A DNA stretch of 6,741 nucleotides, taken from contig CAKSAI010000175.1 of assembly GCA_934434905.1 (NCBI GenBank), positions 1 through 6,741 on the forward strand, in the 5' to 3' direction. A model generated the notes under the pieces. That model saw only the letters and a program-made list of their open reading frames with translations. It was not told the DNA's origin and made no database searches. The DNA is from an uncultured Lachnospiraceae bacterium. Lineage in GTDB: Bacteria; Bacillota; Clostridia; Lachnospirales; Lachnospiraceae. A program made the position numbers and the translations under genes. Shown piece by piece: positions 1 to 4,525 of the stretch. How positions within the stretch are numbered: the first letter of the stretch is position 1; every line of letters starts with the position of its first letter.

Positions 1-1029
1 CGTAAGTTCGGTCTTTCCGGTAAGTCCTTTATCCCGATGCTGATCGGCAGCGGCTGCGGCGTTCCCGGAATCATGGCTTCCCGTACCATCGAGAATGACC
101 GTGACCGTAAGATGACTATTATGACAACGACCTTCATTCCCTGCGGCGCGAAGCTTCCGATCATCGGACTGATCGCCGGTGCATTCTTCGGCAACGCCGG
201 ATGGGTTGCATGGAGTGCATATTTTGTAGGTATCGCAGCAATCATCTGCTCCGGTATCATCTTAAAGAAGACGAAAATGTTCGCGGGCGATCCGGCACCC
301 TTCGTTATGGAGCTGCCTGCTTATCACCTGCCTACCGTAGGCAATGTGCTCCGCAGCATGTGGGAGCGCGGCTGGTCCTTCATCAAGAAGGCCGGAACCA
401 TCATCCTTTTGTCCACCATCTTCGTATGGTTCATGCTGAACTTTGGATGGACAGATTCAGGATTTGGCATGTTGCACTTTGATGAACTTGAAGGTATTGC
501 TCTGGAGGAAATGCAGGCGAATTGTGTACTTGCTAAGATCGGCAACGCGATTGCATGGATCTTTACACCGCTTGGCTGGGGCAACTGGAAGTCCGCAGTG
601 GCTGCAATCACAGGTCTGGTAGCCAAGGAAAATGTGGTTGGTACCTTCGGTATCCTCTACGGATTCGCAGAAGTGGCTGAGAATGGCGACGAGATCTGGG
701 GCAGCCTGGCCAGCAGCATCTCCGGGATAGCGGCTTACTCCTTCCTGGTGTTCAACCTTCTGTGCGCACCCTGCTTCGCAGCCATGGGCGCAATCAAGCG
801 TGAGATGAACAGTGCCAAGTGGTTCTGGTTCGCCATCGGATATCAGACGATCTTCGCTTACCTGGTATCCCTGTGTATCTATCAGATCGGTTCTCTGATC
901 TCGGCCGGAAGCTTTGGAGTTGGGACGGTAGCTGCCTTCCTGGTGGTGATCGTGTTCATTTACCTCCTGTTCCGTCCGTATAAGGAGAGCAAGACCCTGA
1001 ATGTGAAGGGTATGGCGAAAAACAAATAA
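1..1029 (+). CDS. feoB: Ferrous iron transporter FeoB, C-terminal part (5' end outside window)
   Basis: FeoB is the inner-membrane Fe(II) importer, with an N-terminal G-protein domain and a C-terminal permease domain. The reading frame is open from base 1 and gives 342 residues, about half of a usual 650-800 residue FeoB, so the G domain and the first membrane helices lie upstream. The fragment carries the two FeoB gate regions. The first has GSGCGVPGIMASRT (fragment residues 16-29) followed by FIPCGAKLPI (Cys at about 48). The second has NLLCAPC (about 252-258) followed by GAIKREM and a Tyr/Trp-rich helix. These match the cysteine-containing Gate motifs of the family (canonical form close to GCNVPA and PCVATIAAIRRE). 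Several hydrophobic helices are evident, including a last one at about residues 303-326 ending in a basic tail. The stop is TAA, with another TAA straight after. feoA is not in the window. Identification is firm; the metal is inferred from the family. Confidence 0.96.
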   Translation, partial: RKFGLSGKSFIPMLIGSGCGVPGIMASRTIENDRDRKMTIMTTTFIPCGAKLPIIGLIAGAFFGNAGWVAWSAYFVGIAAIICSGIILKKTKMFAGDPAPFVMELPAYHLPTVGNVLRSMWERGWSFIKKAGTIILLSTIFVWFMLNFGWTDSGFGMLHFDELEGIALEEMQANCVLAKIGNAIAWIFTPLGWGNWKSAVAAITGLVAKENVVGTFGILYGFAEVAENGDEIWGSLASSISGIAAYSFLVFNLLCAPCFAAMGAIKREMNSAKWFWFAIGYQTIFAYLVSLCIYQIGSLISAGSFGVGTVAAFLVVIVFIYLLFRPYKESKTLNVKGMAKNK

Positions 1030-1039
1030 TAAGAGAATG

Positions 1040-1073
1040 GAGAGGGGATCTGCTGTATGGCAGATTCTCTCTT
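1040..1073 (+). terminator. Hairpin after feoB, possible weak terminator
   Basis: A 14-bp stem (1040-1053 with 1060-1073) closes a 6-nt loop. Eleven pairs are Watson-Crick and three are G-U. It begins 10 nt after the feoB stop, where a transcription end would be expected. The bases after the stem are only moderately T-rich and there is no clean T run, so it could be a weak terminator or a 3'-end stabilising structure. Because of the G-U pairs the stem is stronger on the + strand RNA than on the other strand. Confidence 0.45.
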
Positions 1074-1088
1074 ATGGTATATGGAAAT

Positions 1089-1138
1089 AAGCACGATTTA
1101 TCGTCCTTTTTCGGCCGGGTTAAACTATTACAAAAAAT
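1089..1138 (+). repeat. Repeat copy R1 (left, forward)
   Basis: Bases 1089-1126 match the reverse complement of 3603-3640 (R2) at 33 of 38 positions, and the outer 20 bases (1089-1108) are identical. Bases 1108-1138 match 4308-4338 (R4) in the same orientation at 24 of 31 positions. The outer part contains the dyad ACGATttATCGT (1093-1104), followed by a T run and TCGG. The inner part ends in AACTATTACAAAAAAT. It lies just upstream of the -35 of the next promoter. Its role is unknown: it could be a regulator site or a small dispersed element. Confidence 0.7.
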
Positions 1139-1148
1139 TAGTTTCCTG

Positions 1149-1177
1149 TGGAAAAGTTCCGAGAATCGTGTTAAAAT
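1149..1177 (+). promoter_or_regulatory. Predicted sigma-A promoter for the small protein/ATPase operon
   Basis: An extended -10 (TG at 1169-1170, then TAAAAT at 1172-1177) lies 17 bp downstream of a moderate -35 (TGGAAA, 1149-1154, 4 of 6 to TTGACA). Transcription would start near 1184, leaving a leader of about 40 nt before the start codon. The small dyad TTTCC-TGT-GGAAA (1142-1154) overlaps the -35, which would suit a regulator site. Predicted from sequence only. Confidence 0.55.
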
Positions 1178-1187
1178 AAATAACGAA

Positions 1188-1199
1188 GCCAATTTTGGC
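1188..1199. promoter_or_regulatory. Operator-like dyad in the leader
   Basis: GCCAAttTTGGC is a perfect 5-2-5 dyad lying just downstream of the predicted start of transcription (about 1184) and before the ribosome site at 1213. This is a usual place for a repressor operator. The short loop makes a stable RNA hairpin unlikely. No known regulator motif is recognised, so the assignment rests on symmetry and position alone. Confidence 0.25.
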
Positions 1200-1212
1200 A
1201 TATCTATTTTCC

Positions 1213-1219
1213 AAGGAGG
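1213..1219 (+). promoter_or_regulatory. Strong ribosome binding site
   Basis: AAGGAGG ends 6 nt before ATG 1226 and 9 nt before ATG 1229; both ATGs are in frame. ATG 1221 is in another frame and too close. Either 1226 or 1229 could be the true start, a difference of one methionine. Confidence 0.8.
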
Positions 1220-1225
1220 AATGTC

Positions 1226-1531
1226 ATGATGTTAAAGTGCTTAAAGAAGGTCAATGGGAAGAAGGCCGGTCTGTTTGCGGCCGGTGTATTATTCGGTACA
1301 GCCGGAATCAAATTGCTGTCCAGCAAGGACGCCAAGAAGGTATATACCAGCTGTACAGCGGCGGTTCTTCGGGCGAAGGAGACAGTTATGAAGACTGTGG
1401 CCACGATTCAGGAGAACGCTGAGGATATCTATGCAGAAGCGCAGCAGATCAATGAAGATCGGGCAGCGGAAGAGGTTGTGTATGAAGATGCAAAGTCAGA
1501 GCCGGAGGCTGACAGTGAGGCGGAAGCATGA
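1226..1531 (+). CDS. Small membrane-anchored protein, DUF6110-like, partner candidate of the ATPase
   Basis: This is a 101-residue protein in three parts. A short basic N-terminus (Lys 4, 7, 8, 12, 13) precedes a Gly/Ala-rich hydrophobic segment at about 14-32, GLFAAGVLFGTAGIKLL, with small-residue spacing that favours helix packing. A long amphipathic helix follows at about 34-80 (SKDAKKVY, then LRAKETVMKTV). The last 20 or so residues are very acidic (Glu/Asp/Ala). The look matches a clostridial family I recall as DUF6110, but this was not checked by search. It starts after a strong AAGGAGG, and its TGA overlaps the ATPase start by four bases (ATGA), so the two proteins are probably made together. 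The layout, with a membrane anchor, helix and charged tail next to a P1B ATPase, resembles mycobacterial PacL (DUF1490) proteins, which scaffold CtpC-type metal pumps. There is no His-rich metal motif; only the acidic tail could bind cations. Function is inferred. Confidence 0.85.
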   Translation: MMLKCLKKVNGKKAGLFAAGVLFGTAGIKLLSSKDAKKVYTSCTAAVLRAKETVMKTVATIQENAEDIYAEAQQINEDRAAEEVVYEDAKSEPEADSEAEA

Positions 1532-3660
1532 GATTTGTAATAAAGCATGAGATTCGGGGAAGAATGCGGATCCATGTACTTCAGAATGGGATGTCCTGCC
1601 GTCAGGCGGACATCCTGCAATATTATCTGGGAAGTCAGAGCTTTGTGACCTCTGTCAAGGTACAGGAGCGGCTTATGGATGTGACAGTCTGTTACGTCGG
1701 AAAACGCACGGACTTGATAGAGGTCTTTCGACAGTTTCATTATGAGCAGGCACAGGTGCCGGAGGCTTATCTGGCAAGCACCGGAAGAGAGCTGCAGCAG
1801 CAATACTGGGATAAGCTGGTAAATAAAGTGGTGCAGCGTATGGCAAGCCGTCTTTTTCTGCCAGGTTCGGTACGTGCCGCCATTGCACTGGCAAGATCGG
1901 TGAAATATATCCGGAAGGGAATCGTTACCCTGGCAAAAGGGAAGCTGGAGGTTCCGGTGCTGGATGCTACAGCCATCGGGGTATCTCTGGCAAGAGGGGA
2001 TTATAAGACGGCAAGCTCCGTCATGTTCCTGCTGGGGATCGGTGAGATCCTGGAGGAGTGGACACACAAGAAGTCGGTGGATGATCTGGCTCGCAGTATG
2101 TCCTTAAATATCAGCAAAGTGTGGTTGATGCGCGGTGAGCAGGAGGTTCTGGTTTCCGCGGAGGAGATCCGGGAAGGCGATCAGGTGCGTATCCATATGG
2201 GAAATGTGATCCCCTTCGATGGTACGGTGACAGAGGGTGAGGCCATGGTGAACCAGGCTTCACTTACCGGTGAGTCCATGCCGGTGCGCAGGGTGACCGG
2301 AAGTTCTGTATATGCCGGCACTGTGGTGGAGGAAGGCGAGCTGACCGTCTGTGTGAAGCAGGGGAACGGTACCAGCAAGTTTGAGAAGATCGTGGCTATG
2401 ATCGAAGAGTCCGAGAAGCTGAAGTCCTCTGTGGAGAGCAAGGCAGAACATCTGGCAGACCGATTGGTGCCGTACAGCCTGGCGGGAACAGTGCTTACAT
2501 ATCTTCTTACCAGGAATATCACCAAGGCGTTGTCTGTTCTGATGGTGGATTTCTCCTGCGCACTGAAGCTGTCCATGCCGATCTCCGTGTTGTCGGCCAT
2601 CCGAGAAGCCAACGGTTATCAGATCACCGTAAAGGGTGGAAAATACCTGGAAGCCATGGCGGATGCAGGAACCATTGTCTTTGACAAGACCGGAACGCTC
2701 ACCAAGGCGCAGCCGACGGTGGTAGAAGTGATTTCCTTTAATGGGGATGAGCCGGAGGAGCTTCTTCGGATCGCAGCCTGCCTGGAGGAGCATTTTCCAC
2801 ATTCCATGGCCAAGGCTGTAGTGGATGCAGCGCGGAAACAAAATCTTGTGCATGAGGAGCTTCATTCCAAGGTAGAATACCTTGTGGCGCACGGTATTTC
2901 CAGCCGTATAGAGGACAAGAAAGTGATCATCGGCAGCTATCATTTTGTTTTTGAAGATGAGGGCTGTGCAGTCCCGGAGGGGTATGAGGCGCGCTTTGAA
3001 GGGCTTTCCCCGGAATATTCCCATCTGTATATGGCTATTGACAATCGGCTTGCAGCCGTGATCTGTATCGAGGATCCGCTGCGTGAAGAGGCTGCTGCTG
3101 TGGTACAGGCATTAAGGAAGGCCGGGATCGATAAGGTCGTGATGATGACCGGAGACAGTGAGCGAACCGCTCATGCCATCGCCGAGAAGGTGGGTGTGGA
3201 CGAATATTATTCCGAGGTACTGCCTGAGGATAAAGCCCGCTTCGTAGAGCAGGAAAAGGCCATGGGAAGAAGAGTTATCATGATCGGAGACGGGGTCAAC
3301 GATTCCCCGGCGCTGTCCGCAGCCGATGTGGGAATCGCCATAAGCGATGGGGCGGAGATCGCCAGGGAGATCGCGGATGTCACCATCGGAGCCGAGGACT
3401 TATATGAGGTCGTCACCTTACAGCTTCTGAGCAATGCGCTGATGAAGCGGATCCATAGGAATTATCGGTTCATTGTGGGCTTTAATACGATGCTGATCCT
3501 GCTGGGTGTAACCGGAGTGCTGCCGCCCACGACCTCTGCACTCCTACATAATACCTCGACGCTGGCCATTAGTCTTAAAAATATGGAAAACCTGTTAGAA
3601 CCAGTTCAGCCAGACCGAAGAAGGACGATAAATCGTGCTTGCACAAGTTTAGCGGACTGA
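1528..3660 (+). CDS. Atypical P1B-like metal-transporting P-type ATPase, probable exporter
   Basis: This 710-residue membrane pump uses ATP to move a metal ion, most likely outward. Residues 1-70 resemble a heavy-metal-associated fold (GRMRIHV near 11-17) but have no CxxC. Membrane segments at about 110-135 and 145-180 precede the actuator domain with TGES (247-250). The segment at about 310-355 carries the ion motif, read as FSCALKLSMP (342-351) where most P1B pumps have CPC or SPC. DKTGT begins at the phosphorylated Asp386. The nucleotide domain has PHSMAKAV (424-431), where the usual HP pair reads HS. TGD is at 541-543 and GDGVNDSPAL at 587-596. Two C-terminal helices end near 690. The start is ATG 1528, coupled to the upstream gene through ATGA with a weak GAGG at 1517-1520. 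Neighbours (FeoB and the small anchor protein) suggest iron, manganese or zinc, but the substrate cannot be read from sequence. The last residues (692-710) come largely from repeat R2 and look like an added tail. Confidence 0.92.
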   Translation: MRFVIKHEIRGRMRIHVLQNGMSCRQADILQYYLGSQSFVTSVKVQERLMDVTVCYVGKRTDLIEVFRQFHYEQAQVPEAYLASTGRELQQQYWDKLVNKVVQRMASRLFLPGSVRAAIALARSVKYIRKGIVTLAKGKLEVPVLDATAIGVSLARGDYKTASSVMFLLGIGEILEEWTHKKSVDDLARSMSLNISKVWLMRGEQEVLVSAEEIREGDQVRIHMGNVIPFDGTVTEGEAMVNQASLTGESMPVRRVTGSSVYAGTVVEEGELTVCVKQGNGTSKFEKIVAMIEESEKLKSSVESKAEHLADRLVPYSLAGTVLTYLLTRNITKALSVLMVDFSCALKLSMPISVLSAIREANGYQITVKGGKYLEAMADAGTIVFDKTGTLTKAQPTVVEVISFNGDEPEELLRIAACLEEHFPHSMAKAVVDAARKQNLVHEELHSKVEYLVAHGISSRIEDKKVIIGSYHFVFEDEGCAVPEGYEARFEGLSPEYSHLYMAIDNRLAAVICIEDPLREEAAAVVQALRKAGIDKVVMMTGDSERTAHAIAEKVGVDEYYSEVLPEDKARFVEQEKAMGRRVIMIGDGVNDSPALSAADVGIAISDGAEIAREIADVTIGAEDLYEVVTLQLLSNALMKRIHRNYRFIVGFNTMLILLGVTGVLPPTTSALLHNTSTLAISLKNMENLLEPVQPDRRRTINRACTSLAD
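3603..3640 (-). repeat. Repeat copy R2 (right, inverted), inside the ATPase 3' end
   Basis: The reverse complement matches R1 at 33 of 38 positions, with 3621-3640 identical to the outer 20 bases of R1. Its inner part, 3604-3619, is identical over 16 bases to 4310-4325 in R4. It lies inside the ATPase coding region and encodes about residues 692-704. It contains the same ACGAT..ATCGT dyad (3625-3636). With R1 it frames the small protein/ATPase unit as an inverted pair about 2.55 kb apart from outer end to outer end. Confidence 0.75.
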
Positions 3661-3672
3661 ACTGTTATAAAT
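3652..3672 (+). repeat. Possible degenerate repeat copy R3
   Basis: CTGAACTGTTATAAAT (3657-3672) resembles CTGAACGGTTACGAAAAAT of R4 with a 2-3 base gap. CTGAACTG (3657-3664) is also a perfect 8-bp inverted match to CAGTTCAG (3602-3609) in R2, so R2 and R3 could pair across the ATPase stop. Similarity is short and may be chance. Confidence 0.3.
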
Positions 3673-3686
3673 GATAATCAGAATCA
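3663..3686 (+). promoter_or_regulatory. Extended -10 promoter with Fur-box-like operator
   Basis: TG-T-TATAAA (3663-3671) is a good extended -10; no convincing -35 was found. Directly downstream, TGATAATCAGAATCA (3672-3686) matches 12 of the 14 fixed positions of the 7-1-7 Fur-family box known from Bacillus (TGATAATnATTATCA). It would cover the start of transcription (about 3678) and touch the ribosome site, a position that suits repression. The iron gene context supports a Fur reading, but PerR and Zur boxes are similar, and AT-rich leader sequence can mimic such a site. Confidence 0.42.
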
Positions 3687-3691
3687 GGAGG
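3686..3691 (+). promoter_or_regulatory. Ribosome binding site that sets the start at 3700
   Basis: AGGAGG here lies 8 nt before ATG 3700. An in-frame GTG at 3691 overlaps this site and so cannot be the start it serves. Confidence 0.8.
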
Positions 3692-3699
3692 TGCGCGGT

Positions 3700-4263
3700 A
3701 TGGAGAGATTTGCGAAGCTTAAGAAGAACATCTGCGATGTGATACGTGAAGATCAGATCAAGCTGGGCTACCGGAGCGAGACGCTGCGGCTGTATTATCC
3801 GCTGGAATCCCTGGATCGTCTGGTAGGAATGGAACTGGATATTCCTGAGATGTATGGGGAGTTGGAGGACTTCTGCGAGGAAGTTACGCCGCAGTTTGGG
3901 AAGATCACGATCTCCAACAAGGATGAGCGGTTCTGCCTGACATTTCCGCCACAGACAGCGGAATATGTACACTTTCAGTTGCCAAAAGACGAGTTCCTTG
4001 AGGAATTCATCGCGGTGATGGCGAACCATGGCAGCACCCTGGAGGATGTGCTGGCGGTTTTCCGACGCTATTCGGACAAGATTCATCTGGAGAAGCTGTC
4101 CGGCGAGGAATTCGATTACCTGATCTATTTTACGGACGGGAAGCCCAACGATTACCGCTACTGCCTGGCGCTGGAGGAGTGCCATATGACGTACCACCGC
4201 TTCACGCCGGAGGATTATGAAGAGCTGGGATTTTCGGCGGGGACAGTTGCTCCGGTGAAGTGA
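3700..4263 (+). CDS. DUF3877-like cytosolic protein of unknown function
   Basis: This 187-residue protein has no signal peptide and no membrane segment, so it is probably cytosolic. It is acidic and rich in aromatic residues. Visible landmarks are an N-terminal helix ending in QIKLGYRSETLRLYYPLESL (about 21-40), a central strand-like stretch KITISNKDERFCLTFPP (about 68-84), YVHFQLPKDEFLEEF, and a C-terminal EECHMTYHRFTPEDYEELGF (about 160-179). These features match my memory of DUF3877, a family of Clostridia with no known role; this was not verified by search. ATG 3700 is chosen because AGGAGG sits 8 nt upstream. It begins 39 nt after the ATPase stop. It could be cotranscribed with the ATPase, but it also has its own promoter-like sequence and a Fur-like box. 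A terminator follows at 4347. No catalytic motif is recognised; the single Cys-x-Met-x-x-His (CHMTYH) could bind metal, which is speculation. Confidence 0.88.
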   Translation: MERFAKLKKNICDVIREDQIKLGYRSETLRLYYPLESLDRLVGMELDIPEMYGELEDFCEEVTPQFGKITISNKDERFCLTFPPQTAEYVHFQLPKDEFLEEFIAVMANHGSTLEDVLAVFRRYSDKIHLEKLSGEEFDYLIYFTDGKPNDYRYCLALEECHMTYHRFTPEDYEELGFSAGTVAPVK

Positions 4264-4277
4264 GAAAAATAGAAATA

Positions 4278-4288
4278 GTAACAGTTAC
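4278..4288. other. Perfect small palindrome GTAACaGTTAC
   Basis: A 5-1-5 dyad lies 15 nt after the stop of the preceding gene. The half GTTAC recurs in R4 (4327-4331) in a similar setting (AACGGTTACG). It could be a protein site or part of the repeat family; no function is assigned. Confidence 0.3.
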
Positions 4289-4307
4289 GCACACATCCAG
4301 TTGACCC

Positions 4308-4338
4308 TTTTCGGTCTGGCTGAACGGTTACGAAAAAT
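4308..4338 (+). repeat. Repeat copy R4 (forward), before the terminator
   Basis: It matches R1 bases 1108-1138 at 24 of 31 positions without gaps. Bases 4310-4325 are identical to the reverse complement of 3604-3619 in R2. It lacks the outer ACGAT dyad block shared by R1 and R2, so the common core is TTTTCGG to AACGGTTACGAAAAAT. It ends 8 nt before the terminator stem. Confidence 0.65.
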
Positions 4339-4346
4339 GAGTGTAG

Positions 4347-4377
4347 AAAGGTCTGCCTTCAGGGGCAGGCCTTTTTC
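4347..4377 (+). terminator. Rho-independent terminator
   Basis: The stem 4347-4357 (AAAGGTCTGCC) pairs with 4364-4374 (GGCAGGCCTTT) with one G-U pair and a 6-nt loop, and a T run extends to 4376. It ends transcription from the metal-related genes and isolates the sugar transporter operon. The A run on the 5' side gives it some chance of working on both strands. Confidence 0.88.
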
Positions 4378-4488
4378 AGTATGCAGATTTCCTGCGACAC
4401 ACAACCACTCCCGGAGATCACGCAGTGACAGAGGAAGAGCATTCCTGTCCTTTGCGACAACAATCTACAAAAACCAACATGCTGACTG

Positions 4489-4497
4489 TGATATAAG
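4489..4497 (+). promoter_or_regulatory. Possible extended -10 for the sugar transporter operon
   Basis: TG-A-TATAAG (4489-4497) is an extended -10, with 5 of 6 to TATAAT. No good -35 is found at 16-18 bp; TTGCGA at 4452-4457 is too far upstream. The leader would be only about 20-25 nt. The stretch 4378-4488 shows no other clear structure and no recognised catabolite (cre) site. Confidence 0.4.
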
Positions 4498-4510
4498 TGT
4501 GATACATGAA

Positions 4511-4517
4511 AAGGAGG
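4511..4517 (+). promoter_or_regulatory. Ribosome binding site that sets the start at 4526
   Basis: AAGGAGG lies 8 nt before ATG 4526. The frame is open upstream to 4301, but that stretch crosses the terminator and lacks such a site. The signal peptide begins exactly at 4526. Confidence 0.88.
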
Positions 4518-4525
4518 ATTCTATC

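Noticed and set aside
1429..2067. Long open frame on the minus strand (212 codons) opposite the small protein and ATPase start
   Set aside because: It lies wholly over well-supported + strand genes, its product is low-complexity with no recognisable family, and no ribosome site was seen.
2260..3024. Minus-strand open frame of 254 codons over the ATPase
   Set aside because: It is opposite conserved ATPase motifs (DKTGT) and its His/Gln/Arg-rich product is typical of a shadow frame.
1089..3640. Composite transposon bounded by R1 and R2
   Set aside because: There is no transposase or recombinase inside and no target duplication, and R2 is fused into the ATPase frame. Kept only as an inverted repeat observation.
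3691..3693. GTG as start of the DUF3877-like gene
   Set aside because: It overlaps the AGGAGG site itself; ATG 3700 has ideal spacing.
1089..4338. CRISPR array from the repeated units
   Set aside because: Only three clear copies, in mixed orientation, separated by genes rather than short spacers.
4301..4525. Upstream extension of the sugar-binding protein frame
   Set aside because: The extension crosses the terminator, has no ribosome site, and would bury the lipoprotein signal peptide that starts at 4526.
4264..4525. Riboswitch or regulatory RNA ahead of the sugar operon
   Set aside because: Apart from the terminator no paired structure of a known class is visible, and the predicted start of transcription is downstream of the terminator.
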